Positions 16,019 through 23,603 of a DNA stretch of 45,126 bases are shown piece after piece. Within the stretch, counting starts at the first letter, position 1; each line of letters starts with the position of its first letter. Under the pieces are notes generated by a model that saw nothing but the letters and a program-made list of their open reading frames with translations, was not told the DNA's origin and did not search any database. This stretch comes from Actinoplanes xinjiangensis (lineage in GTDB: Bacteria; Actinomycetota; Actinomycetes; Mycobacteriales; Micromonosporaceae): positions 1 to 45,126 of the forward strand of contig NZ_QGGR01000047.1 of the NCBI RefSeq assembly GCF_003148685.1, in the 5' to 3' direction. The position numbers and the translations under genes were made by a program.

Positions 16019-16139
16019 CCCTCGGTGAGGGATCGGTTCAGCCTTCAACCTTCGAAGACCGCAACCCTCGGGGAGGTTTGCGCCGACTGCCCTTGGTGGT
16101 CCTCGCGGTGGTGCCCTGGACCCACCGCAACCCGGTTGC
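16019..16139 (+). ncRNA. Structured 5' leader with four hairpins
   Basis: Four consecutive stem-loops precede the FliF-like gene: CCCTC/GAGGG (16019-16031), a 9-bp stem with one mismatch (16061-16081), GGTGGTCC with GGACCCACC (16095-16126) and GCAAC/GTTGC (16127-16139). The motif ACCGCAACCC occurs twice. I cannot match it to a known riboswitch class; the conserved c-di-GMP-I and c-di-AMP core sequences are not there. It may be a new cis-regulatory RNA or simply GC-rich folding. Confidence 0.35.
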
Positions 16140-16176
16140 ACCCGCAAGACTGATGGAGCCGGCCGCCGGATGGACG

Positions 16177-17160
16177 ATGAAGGAGGCTATGCGAAGGCCG
16201 TCGTCTCCGAGCGCCGTGGTCCTGATGGCCGCACTGGCGAGCGTCATGTGTCTTCAAGCCCAGCCCGCGTACGCGGCGATGCCGATGGCTCCGCACCGAC
16301 TGGGCGCCGTCGATTCCGGCCCGGTGTCACGGGCCGGAGCCGTCGGGCTGACCGTGCGCCGCAGCGACGCGGCCACGGCGGCATACCAGGAACGGCTGAA
16401 CAGCGCGCTCCAGACGATGCTGGACGCGGTGGTCGGCCCCGGCCGTGCCGTCGTCACCACCACCGCGGAGCTGAACTTCGACCAGGTCGAGACCGTCAGC
16501 ACGACCTACGCCCGGGATCCGGCGGCCGGTGCGCTGTCGGAGCGGATCAGCAGCCGGGCCTACACCGAGGACACCGGCGGCACCCGGTACGAGAGCACCA
16601 GCACGGCACGCGCCAACGCTCTGAACTCTCTGCGCGAGACTCGCCGTACCGCGCCCGGCAGGGTGGAGAAGCTGAACATCGCCGTGCTCGTCGACGCCAC
16701 GGCCGGCCGGAACATCGACCTCGCCCAGTTGACGGAACTCGTCAGCGTGGCGGCCGGTGTCGAAGCCGGTCGCGGTGACACGGTCGCGGTCGCCGCGATG
16801 CCGATGCGACCCGGAGTGGCAGACACCGCCGCGAACACGCTGGCCGAGCCCGGTACGGCGGCGACGGCCGACCGGCAGTGGATGCCGGCGGCCGCCGCGG
16901 TGGCTCTGCTGTTCCTGATCGGGGTGGTGGCCCGCCGGCGATACCGGAGAGCGGCGGCGCAGCGAGACGATCTGCAGCGGATGCGGGCGGCGGTGGAGGG
17001 GCGGCGCCCGGTCGTGGCCACCGCCGACCTCGCCGCGCCGGCGCCCGGGGACCCGCGTCACGACGGCATCGAGCGGCAACGCCAGATCGGCCGGCTCGCC
17101 GGCGACGATCCCGGACAAGCCGCGGCCGTACTCCGTGGCTGGACCGGATCCGATCGGTGA
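16177..17160 (+). CDS. Mini-FliF: FliF C-terminal-domain membrane protein
   Basis: This 327-aa protein resembles only the C-terminal half of the flagellar MS-ring protein FliF (YscJ_FliF_C, PF08345). After a signal peptide or TM1 (SPSAVVLMAALASVMCLQA, then PAYA) comes a FliF RBM3-like region, with YQERLNSALQTMLDAVVGPG, AVVTTTAELNFDQVETVSTT and LNIAVLVDATAG, and then GDTVAVAAMPM. A second TM helix (about residues 237-254) and a cytoplasmic tail follow. The tail ends IGRLAGDDPGQAAAVLRGW, very like the FliG-binding C-terminus of FliF. The first two ring domains (RBM1, RBM2) are missing, and no other flagellar gene is nearby. The start is uncertain: ATG 16177 or 16189, since AAGGAGG lies between them, or 16153. 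It could be a divergent ring-forming protein not used in flagella. Confidence 0.8.
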   Translation: MKEAMRRPSSPSAVVLMAALASVMCLQAQPAYAAMPMAPHRLGAVDSGPVSRAGAVGLTVRRSDAATAAYQERLNSALQTMLDAVVGPGRAVVTTTAELNFDQVETVSTTYARDPAAGALSERISSRAYTEDTGGTRYESTSTARANALNSLRETRRTAPGRVEKLNIAVLVDATAGRNIDLAQLTELVSVAAGVEAGRGDTVAVAAMPMRPGVADTAANTLAEPGTAATADRQWMPAAAAVALLFLIGVVARRRYRRAAAQRDDLQRMRAAVEGRRPVVATADLAAPAPGDPRHDGIERQRQIGRLAGDDPGQAAAVLRGWTGSDR

Positions 17161-17234
17161 AGAGCACACTCCGGTACCCGCTCCGAGTCAGTGTCCGCCG
17201 CGCTGCATCCGCTCCGCGGCCTGCCCGCCGGTGA

Positions 17235-18719
17235 TCAGTGGCCGGCGTTCAGCTTGCCAGCGAGGTTCTCGTGGAAGGTGGCGCTTGCCTCGTTCAGGCC
17301 GACGATCTGCACCTGCTTGCCGCGGGCAGCGTATTTGGTGGTGATGGCGTCGAGGGCGGCCACGGAGGAGGCGTCCCAGATGTGCGCCCCGCTCATGTCG
17401 ACCACGATGCGGTCGGGGTCGTTCGCGTAGTCGAACTGGTAGACCAGGTCGTTGCTGGAGGCGAAGAACAGCTCCCCGCGTACGTGATAGGTCCTGGTGG
17501 TCTCGTCGGCGGTGGTCTCGGGGTCGACCTGGGCGAAGTGCGCGACCCGGCGGGCGAAGATCACCATGGCGGCCAGGACGCCGAGGACGACGCCGACGGC
17601 GAGGTTGTGGGTGGTCAGGGTGCCGGCGACGGTGACCAGCATGACGATGATCTCCCCGGCGGGCATCCGTTTGAGGGTGGCCGGGGCGATGCTGTGCCAT
17701 TCGAAGGTGCCGACCGATACCATGATCATGACGGCGACCAGGGCGGCCATCGGGATCAGCGCGACGACGTCACCGAGGGCGACGACCAGGATGAGCAGGA
17801 AGACGCCGGCGAGGAACGTCGACAGGCGGGTGCGGGCGCCGGACGCCTTCACGTTGATCATCGTCTGGCCGATCATGGCGCAGCCGCCCATGCCGCCGAA
17901 GAAGCCGGTGACGATGTTGGCCACGCCCTGGCCCCAGGACTCGCGGGTCTTGTCGGAGTGGGTGTCGGTGACGTCGTCGACCAGTTTCGCGGTCATCAGC
18001 GATTCCATCAGACCGACCAGGGCGATACCGAGGGCGTACGGGGCGATCAGCTGCAGGGTGGCGAGGGTGAACGGCACGTTCGGAATGCCGAAGGTGGGCA
18101 GGCTGTCGGGCAGAGTGCCCTCGTCGCCGACGTTCGGCACGGTCACGCGCGCGATCAGCACGAACGCGGTCATCAGCACGATCGCCACCAGCGGCGCCGG
18201 GACGGCGGTGGTGAACCTCGGCAGCACGAACATGATGGCAAGGGCGACGGCGACGAGGGGGTAGACCAGCCACGGCACGTCGATCAGGTGCGGCAGCTGC
18301 GCGGTGAAGATCAGGATGGCGAGGGCGTTGACGAAGCCCACCATGACGCTGCGCGGGATGAACCGCATCAGCCTCGCCACCCCGACCAGGGCCAGCACCA
18401 CCTGCAACAGCCCGCCCAGAATGACCGCGGCGACCAGATGGTCCAAGCCGTGTTCCTTCGCCAGCGGCCCGACGACCAGGGCGACCGCGCCGGTGGCAGC
18501 GGAGATCATCGCCGGTCTGCCGCCGGTGAAGGCGATCGTGACGGCCATCGTGAACGAGGCGAACAGACCGACCCGCGGGTCGACCCCGGCGAGGATGGAG
18601 AACGAGATCGCCTCCGGGATCAATGCCAGAGCAACGACGAGACCGGCCAGAACCTCGGTACGCAGCACCTTCGGTGAGGAGAGCCAATCCGGCCGCGACC
18701 AACGCGCAGTCTCTGACAT
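17235..18719 (-). CDS. SulP-family anion transporter with STAS domain
   Basis: This 494-aa transporter of the SulP/SLC26 family probably moves sulfate, bicarbonate or another anion. It has about 11-12 membrane segments across residues 20-400. Family landmarks are visible: the N-terminal LAGLVVALALIPEAISFSIL, the ...TGGRPAMISAATGAVALVV stretch, and GGMGGCAMIGQTMINVKASG. The C-terminal STAS domain (about 410-494) includes IVVDMSGAHIWDASSVAALD. The ATG at 18719 has GAGAGGA about 11 bases upstream. It is convergent with the FliF-like gene and lies on its own. Confidence 0.92.
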   Translation of the reverse strand: MSETARWSRPDWLSSPKVLRTEVLAGLVVALALIPEAISFSILAGVDPRVGLFASFTMAVTIAFTGGRPAMISAATGAVALVVGPLAKEHGLDHLVAAVILGGLLQVVLALVGVARLMRFIPRSVMVGFVNALAILIFTAQLPHLIDVPWLVYPLVAVALAIMFVLPRFTTAVPAPLVAIVLMTAFVLIARVTVPNVGDEGTLPDSLPTFGIPNVPFTLATLQLIAPYALGIALVGLMESLMTAKLVDDVTDTHSDKTRESWGQGVANIVTGFFGGMGGCAMIGQTMINVKASGARTRLSTFLAGVFLLILVVALGDVVALIPMAALVAVMIMVSVGTFEWHSIAPATLKRMPAGEIIVMLVTVAGTLTTHNLAVGVVLGVLAAMVIFARRVAHFAQVDPETTADETTRTYHVRGELFFASSNDLVYQFDYANDPDRIVVDMSGAHIWDASSVAALDAITTKYAARGKQVQIVGLNEASATFHENLAGKLNAGH

Positions 18720-18898
18720 CTATGGGTGTTCCTCTCGAATGCGCGCGACCAGCCGACCACACCCTTCCGTAGCCGGAGAGTTCCTGTCGTGGTCCGGTGG
18801 TGATGATCACGCCATCGAGGCCGTACCCTTCTGTCGCCGTTCGACCTGCGCACGCCAGTCGAGATCGCCGCCGGCCTGGTTCCGGCTGGAACGTGATG

Positions 18899-19711
18899 TC
18901 AGTCGATGGTGCGACGGGCTTCGTCGGGCAGATCCGCCTCGATGCGCTCCTTGCGGACCGTCCCGCCGACGGTCTTCTGCTCGGTCACGGTCTCCGTGCC
19001 CAGCCGCACCCGTTCCACCGGCACGGTCTCGGTTTTCACCACCGGACGCTCGGCGTGCAGGGTGACCTCGTGCTCGGACTCGGTGATGTCGGGTCCGGCG
19101 TACGCGGCGTCACGGTTGGCGGCGGTGATCGGCTCACGTTCCAGGCGCACCTCTTCGTGGGTGACCGGCACGGTGACCTGCTGCTGCTCGGTGACGACGT
19201 ACTTGCGCAGCCGCGCACGACCGACCTGTTCGGTCGTGGTGCCGACGTTGAGCCGCTCCTCCGAGCGAGTCATCGCGTCATCGCCGGCGGCCTTACGTGA
19301 ACCGGCTACGGCGGTCCCCGGGGTGCGGTTCTCGGTGCCGGTGTAACCGCCGGCGGCGGTGGCGGTGCTACTCCGGCCGGTGCGGTAGCTCTCGTCCCAG
19401 CTCATGCCGTAGTGCTGGTAGAGGAGGTCGACTTCTTCGGCACTCAACGGCTCGTCGTGCGAGGCGTCGACGTTCGGCGCATCCTTGATCGCGGCCTTCT
19501 CGAACGGCACCACGATCCGGTCGCCCTGCAGCGTGGCGTCGTTGAGTGGCAGGAGCGACTCGTTCAGGCCGAACAGCCCGGTCTTGACCGAAGCCCATGT
19601 CGGTTGGCCGGCCCCGTCGCTCCACACCGCTCCGACGCTGCCCACCTTTTCGCCGTCCCGGTCGACAACCTCGCGGCCGTACAGCAGATCAACCTGCTCT
19701 TGCACGATCAT
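18899..19711 (-). CDS. PRC-barrel and DUF2382 stress protein
   Basis: This 270-aa soluble protein has an N-terminal PRC-barrel domain (residues 1-85; DLLYGREVVDRDGEKVGSVG) and a linker with EEVDLLYQHYGMSWDESYRT. A C-terminal DUF2382 domain (about 145-265) has the characteristic alternating beta pattern: EERLNVGTTTEQVGRARLRK and later TVPVERVRLGTETVTEQKTV. Such proteins are widespread in actinobacteria and often stress-induced; biochemical function is unknown. The ATG at 19711 has AAGGAG eight bases upstream; an 80-residue upstream extension of the frame is non-coding. A sigma-B-type promoter lies just upstream. Confidence 0.88.
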   Translation of the reverse strand: MIVQEQVDLLYGREVVDRDGEKVGSVGAVWSDGAGQPTWASVKTGLFGLNESLLPLNDATLQGDRIVVPFEKAAIKDAPNVDASHDEPLSAEEVDLLYQHYGMSWDESYRTGRSSTATAAGGYTGTENRTPGTAVAGSRKAAGDDAMTRSEERLNVGTTTEQVGRARLRKYVVTEQQQVTVPVTHEEVRLEREPITAANRDAAYAGPDITESEHEVTLHAERPVVKTETVPVERVRLGTETVTEQKTVGGTVRKERIEADLPDEARRTID

Positions 19712-19748
19712 GGCATGACTCCTTTCAGTCGGCTGGACGTGAGGAGCT

Positions 19749-19773
19749 ATACCCGACCAAATGCCGTCCATAC
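19749..19773 (-). promoter_or_regulatory. Sigma-B-type promoter for the PRC-barrel gene
   Basis: On the minus strand GTAT (19773-19770) and GGGTAT (19754-19749) are separated by exactly 15 bases, matching the GNNT-N(14-16)-GGGTA(C/T) consensus of SigB/SigF-like stress sigma factors. The predicted transcript starts about 30 bases before the gene. The rest of the 19774-20200 gap shows no gene; only GC-rich inverted repeats and an isolated TAGAAT are visible. Confidence 0.55.
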
Positions 19774-20200
19774 ATTTTCTTTCAGCGCTCAAAAGTCGGA
19801 CCAGTAGCCCGAGGTCTGGCTTTTGAAGCCGCATTCGGACAAACGGCGACCGGGGCCCCCACCGAGGGGGGAAGCGACCACTCGGCGGAAGCCTTCTCGG
19901 CGCTGAGCAGCCAAAGCACCCGTTGCCTCCGTCAACGGCGAGCAGCAAACGAGACGTCTCGATAAGGCGTGATCACCGCGAAGAAATGACTAGAATCGAC
20001 GGCCGCCCGTGTGGCGGGACGGTGCACGTGGGCCGTGTCCGCATATCCGGAGTGCAGCGCCGGTCAACGAACGACGCGCGTCCCGGCGGCCGATGACGAA
20101 CGCTTCGGCGAATGGTCCAGTGAATGACATGGGAGGGGATTAAAAGGCTGGCGTACGGGAATCGCCCCGGATGGTTATCGGATTCTCCGTAGGAGGCATG

Positions 20201-20944
20201 GTGAGTAATCCAATGGGCGGCACTCATACGGCGGGCCCTTCCGCGATGAACGGCACGTCGAAGGCCTCGAAGGTGGCCGGGCGGGGCAGGGAAGCCGTCA
20301 CACAAGCCGCGGTGGACGTGAAGGGCACCGCCAGGGAACAGGCGCAGCGCGTCAGCGCAGAAGCCCAGACCCAGGCTCGTACGATCGCGGCCGACGTCCG
20401 CGACAAGCTCAGTGAGCAGGCCCGCACGCAGAACGACAAGCTGGTCAGTACGATCCGCCAGACCGCCGACCACCTCGACGAGATGCGCGGCGACCGGCAG
20501 GATTCACCGGCCGCCGCCGTCGTCTCCCGGGTTGCCGACAGCGGCCGACAGCTCGCCGACTATCTGGACCGCAACGGTGCCGAGGGCGTGCTGCGGGAGG
20601 TCGAGGACTTCGCCCGGCGCCGGCCCGGTGCCTTCCTGGCGACCGCACTGGCGGCCGGCTTCGTGGTCGGCCGTCTGGGCAAGAGCATCGCCAAGGCCGA
20701 CCCGCACGCCGGCGCCCCGGCGGCTGAGAGCGGCACCGGCGCATTCGCGGCGTCTCCTCCGCAGCCCACGCGGGACCCGGCGGCTGCCATGAACCGGACG
20801 GGCGCGGACCAGACCGGCACCGCATACGCCGCGACCGGCACCGGCACCGGCACCGGCACCGGCACCGGCACCGGCACCGGTACCGGTACGCCCAGCGTGC
20901 TGGACGAGTTCACGCGCATGCAGCACCGGGCGTCGCGGCCATGA
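20201..20944 (+). CDS. Helical membrane-associated protein with Thr-Gly repeat
   Basis: This 247-aa protein is mostly alpha-helical and charged (residues 20-130, amphipathic coiled-coil-like runs of Ala/Gln/Arg). One hydrophobic helix (FLATALAAGFVVGRLG, about residues 148-163) and a low-complexity tail with nine Thr-Gly units precede the last ~20 residues. It resembles actinobacterial proteins encoded with Holin-X and DUF3618 genes, but I cannot name a domain. The GTG at 20201 is chosen because AGGAGG ends four bases upstream; ATG 20198 is too close. Its stop overlaps the next start (ATGA), forming a three-gene operon. Confidence 0.75.
   Translation: MSNPMGGTHTAGPSAMNGTSKASKVAGRGREAVTQAAVDVKGTAREQAQRVSAEAQTQARTIAADVRDKLSEQARTQNDKLVSTIRQTADHLDEMRGDRQDSPAAAVVSRVADSGRQLADYLDRNGAEGVLREVEDFARRRPGAFLATALAAGFVVGRLGKSIAKADPHAGAPAAESGTGAFAASPPQPTRDPAAAMNRTGADQTGTAYAATGTGTGTGTGTGTGTGTGTPSVLDEFTRMQHRASRP
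20834..20887 (+). repeat. Hexanucleotide tandem repeat ACCGGC/T x9
   Basis: Seven ACCGGC units followed by two ACCGGT units encode (Thr-Gly)9 inside the helical protein. Length change by whole units would keep the frame, so it can vary between strains without destroying the protein. Confidence 0.9.
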
Positions 20945-21363
20945 CCATCCACCCGTCAACCCACGAAGCCCAGGCCGAGCGGGTGGCCGAGACGTCGATC
21001 GGTGAGTTGATCGGCAACATCAGCAACGATTTGTCGCACCTGTTCCGCCAGGAGGTCGAGCTGGCCAAGGCCGAGCTGCAGCAGGAGGCGTCCAAGGCGG
21101 GCAAGGCCGCCGGGATGCTCGGCGCCGCCGCGTTCGCCGGCTACCTCGCCGTCGTCCTGCTCAGTTTCGCCGCGGTCTTCGGCCTGGCGAACGTGATGGA
21201 CACCGGCTGGGCCGCGCTCATCGTGGCCGCCGTCTGGGCGATCGCCGGTGCGGCGCTGTTCGTGACCGGCCGCAACAGGCTGAAGACCGTCGACCCGGTC
21301 CCGCACCGCACCGTCGACACGCTCAAGGAGGATGCACGATGGCTGAAGAACCCGCACGGCTGA
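20941..21363 (+). CDS. Holin-X family (PF07332-like) membrane protein
   Basis: This 140-aa protein matches the 'phage holin family / actinobacterial Holin-X' type: an N-terminal amphipathic region (IGELIGNISNDLSHLFRQEV then ELAKAELQQEASKAG), two transmembrane helices (about 60-85 and 90-112) and a short tail. Despite the name, these are ordinary chromosomal genes of unknown role, not phage holins. It overlaps the previous gene by ATGA and the next by 25 bases, so expression is tightly coupled. Confidence 0.87.
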   Translation: MTIHPSTHEAQAERVAETSIGELIGNISNDLSHLFRQEVELAKAELQQEASKAGKAAGMLGAAAFAGYLAVVLLSFAAVFGLANVMDTGWAALIVAAVWAIAGAALFVTGRNRLKTVDPVPHRTVDTLKEDARWLKNPHG

Positions 21364-21944
21364 GGCAGGACATCGAGAACACGCGGGCGTCGCTCACCCG
21401 CGACGTCGACCTGCTGGCCGAGAAGACAAACCCGGGCAGGGTGGCGCAGCGCCGCTGGAACACGGTGAAGGAGAAGGTGATGGGCAGCACCGACCACGCC
21501 CGGCATGCGGCCGGCGACACCGCCTCGTCGGCGATCAGCACCGTGCAGGACAAGGCTGCCCACCTCGGGGACGTGGCGAGCGGGAAGGCGCACGACGCGG
21601 CCGGCGCCGTCCGTGGCGCCCCGCAGGCGGTCACCGCACAAACCCAGGGCAACCCGCTCGCCGCCGGGATCATCGCCTTCGGTGCCGGCCTGCTCGCCGC
21701 GAGTCTGGTCCCGGTCACCGACGCGGAACGCCGCGCCGGCCAGCAGCTCAAGGAGAACAGCGGCGAACTCACCGACAAGGTCAAGGATGTCGCGGCCGGC
21801 CTGAAGGAGGATCTGTCCGGTACGGTCCAGCACGCCGTCAGCGAGGTGAAGGACACCGCACAGCAGGCCGCGCAGGCCGCGAAGGACCAGGCGCGGTCGT
21901 CGGCGCAAGACGCCAAGGAGCAGGTCAGCCGGCCAGTCGGTTGA
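21339..21944 (+). CDS. DUF3618 domain protein
   Basis: This 201-aa protein has the DUF3618 N-terminus (RLRQDIENTRASLTRDVDLL, then AEKTNPGRVAQRR), a glycine-rich hydrophobic segment (GIIAFGAGLLAASLVPV, about 109-125) and a long Ala/Lys/Glu-rich helical tail with repeated KD-x-A patterns. The tail resembles LEA-like or apolipoprotein-like helices. It starts inside the Holin-X gene with AAGGAGG seven bases upstream. Its 3' end overlaps the convergent SDR gene by 20 bases. Confidence 0.87.
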   Translation: MAEEPARLRQDIENTRASLTRDVDLLAEKTNPGRVAQRRWNTVKEKVMGSTDHARHAAGDTASSAISTVQDKAAHLGDVASGKAHDAAGAVRGAPQAVTAQTQGNPLAAGIIAFGAGLLAASLVPVTDAERRAGQQLKENSGELTDKVKDVAAGLKEDLSGTVQHAVSEVKDTAQQAAQAAKDQARSSAQDAKEQVSRPVG

Positions 21945-22740
21945 GTTTGCGGATCTGCCGGTCGAAGGCCCGGGACGGAACGACGCGGCGCAGGGTGCTG
22001 ACCATGGCGGCCCGGGAGCCGGCGGTGTAGCGCAGCTTCGGTTTGGTGTCGGTCGCCGCGGCGACGACCGCCCGGGCGACGGCGGCCGGATCGTCGCCGG
22101 CCCGGACCGCCTCGCCGATCAGTTTGTCGGCGATGCCGCGCTGCTCGGCGTAGATCTCCATCGGGGTGTCGGCACGCACGCTGTTGCTCTCGAAACCGGT
22201 GTTGGTCCAGCCGGGTTCGACGAGCAGGACCCGGACGCCGTACTCGCGGACCTCGTGGTCGACCGATTCGGAGTAGCCCTCGACCGCGTGTTTGGAGGCG
22301 GCGTAGGGAGCCATGAACGGCGCCGGCATGAAGCCGACCACGGACGAGATGTTGACGATCCGGCCGCGGCCCTGGGCGCGCATGTGCGGCAGGACGGCGG
22401 TGGTCATCCGGATGACGCCGAAGACGTTGATGTCGAACAACGCCTGCACCTGCGCCACCGAGCTCTCCTCCGCGGCTCCGGCTGAGCCGACACCGGCGTT
22501 GTTGACCAGCAGATCGATCCGGCCGTACCGCTCGATGACCTGCGCGACGGCGGCGGTGACCGACGCGTCGCTGGTCACGTCGAGGTCGAGATAGGTCACG
22601 CCGTCGCGACGGGGGAGGTGCGCGGTGCGACGTCCGGTGCCGATCACTTCATAGCCCGCTGTCACCAGGCCGTGAGCGATGGCGTTGCCGATGCCCGCGG
22701 ACGCACCCGTGACGAGCGCGATCGGCTTGGTCGACCCCAT
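21925..22740 (-). CDS. Short-chain dehydrogenase/reductase (SDR)
   Basis: This 271-aa classical SDR oxidoreductase shows the NAD(P)-binding motif TGASAGIG (11-18), an Arg-rich stretch RRT near 37-39 that suggests NADP preference, NNAG (80-83), the catalytic Ser at 132 or 133, and Y146-x3-K150 in PYAASK. The substrate is unknown. The ATG at 22740 has AGGAGA seven bases upstream; the open frame upstream is the intergenic operator region and antisense TetR gene. It is divergent from the TetR gene, which probably represses it. Confidence 0.92.
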   Translation of the reverse strand: MGSTKPIALVTGASAGIGNAIAHGLVTAGYEVIGTGRRTAHLPRRDGVTYLDLDVTSDASVTAAVAQVIERYGRIDLLVNNAGVGSAGAAEESSVAQVQALFDINVFGVIRMTTAVLPHMRAQGRGRIVNISSVVGFMPAPFMAPYAASKHAVEGYSESVDHEVREYGVRVLLVEPGWTNTGFESNSVRADTPMEIYAEQRGIADKLIGEAVRAGDDPAAVARAVVAAATDTKPKLRYTAGSRAAMVSTLRRVVPSRAFDRQIRKLNRLAG

Positions 22741-22832
22741 GATGGTCTCCTTCTGTTCGGAAGATCTCCGGCCTTGGTCAGTGCGATGGGACGCTGCGCC
22801 CCGGAAGGCGGACAGCCACGACATCGCGCCGA

Positions 22833-22905
22833 GGAAACCGATTTGTTTACACACGATAAACAGATCGGTTTCCAGGCGCAAGGGGTCATAAACAGATCGG
22901 TTTCC
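22833..22905. promoter_or_regulatory. Triple 17-bp TetR operator sites
   Basis: TAAACAGATCGGTTTCC occurs at 22857-22873 and again at 22889-22905, 32 bases apart (about three helix turns). A near-perfect inverted copy, GGAAACCGATTTGTTTA, lies at 22833-22849. The three copies sit between the divergent SDR and TetR genes, as expected for autoregulation plus repression of the SDR gene. Confidence 0.75.
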
Positions 22906-22936
22906 AGAACGCGGAACACTGGGTACGCTGGGGCTC

Positions 22937-23587
22937 ATGGGGAACCAGACACTGCCCGCCGGTGCCGCCTCCACCCGTGCGCGGCTGCTCGACGCCGCGG
23001 CGAAGCTCTTCCATGAACAGGGCATTCACGTGGGTGTCGACGCGGTGTGCCGCGAGGCGGGTGTGTCCAAGCGCTCGATGTACCAGCTCTTCGCCGGCAA
23101 GGACGACCTGGTGGCCGCCAGCCTGGAACGCTCGGCGCCCGGATTCTCGGCGGCCCTCCTGCCGGCTCCCGATGACGGCAGATCGCCACGAGAGCGGATC
23201 CTGCACGTCTTCGAACGCCTCGAACACCTCGAGCCGATGCAGGACTTCCTCGGCTGCCCGTTCGTCGCGACAGCGGTTCAGGCCAAGTCTCCCGACCACC
23301 CGGCCAGCGTGATCGCCCGCCGACACAAGGACGGGCTCACCGACTTCTTCCGGCACGAGGCGCACCGGGGCGGTGCCCGCGACCCTGAACTGCTGGCCCG
23401 GCAACTGACCATGGTCTTCGACGGAGCCAGCGCCCGATCCGTCGTGCAGGCGCACGAGCTGGACGGCCTCGCCGTCACGACCGCCGGTGCCCTGATGGAC
23501 ATCGCCGGCATCGGCTCGTCCTCGCCGGACGGCGACGGGGCCCCCGTTCCCCGTGCCGCCCAGCCGGCGACGTCACCGCCGCGGTGA
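22937..23587 (+). CDS. TetR-family transcriptional regulator
   Basis: This 216-aa regulator has an N-terminal TetR HTH (about residues 12-60: TRARLLDAAAKLFHEQGIHV, then VSKRSMYQLFAGKDDLVA) and a helical ligand-binding domain with the TetR_C-like ending ELLARQLTMVFDGASARSVV. It probably binds the three repeats just upstream and controls the divergent SDR gene. The last 25 residues (SSSPDGDGAPVP...) are disordered; the stop codon lies inside a perfect hairpin. Confidence 0.92.
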   Translation: MGNQTLPAGAASTRARLLDAAAKLFHEQGIHVGVDAVCREAGVSKRSMYQLFAGKDDLVAASLERSAPGFSAALLPAPDDGRSPRERILHVFERLEHLEPMQDFLGCPFVATAVQAKSPDHPASVIARRHKDGLTDFFRHEAHRGGARDPELLARQLTMVFDGASARSVVQAHELDGLAVTTAGALMDIAGIGSSSPDGDGAPVPRAAQPATSPPR

Positions 23588-23598
23588 CGTCGCCGGCT
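23562..23598. terminator. Bidirectional hairpin terminator
   Basis: A perfect 17-bp stem (23562-23578 with 23582-23598) and a 3-base loop lie between the convergent TetR and GH43 genes, with the TetR stop in the right arm. There is no T-run on either side, which is typical for high-GC species. Confidence 0.65.
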
Positions 23599-23603
23599 CA
23601 GGA

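Noticed and set aside
16019..16139. Known c-di-GMP or c-di-AMP riboswitch
   Set aside because: The conserved core sequences of those classes, such as GGACGCAAAGCC for c-di-GMP-I, are absent. It is kept only as an unassigned structured leader.
20834..20887. CRISPR-like array
   Set aside because: The repeats are six-base units with no spacers; it is a coding microsatellite.
20941..21363. Holin-X gene as evidence of prophage
   Set aside because: No capsid, tail, integrase or lysin gene is near, and this family is chromosomal in many actinobacteria.
22741..23025. N-terminal extension of the SDR protein
   Set aside because: The extra 95 residues run through the operator repeats and the TetR start, while ATG 22740 has a good binding site and the family start.
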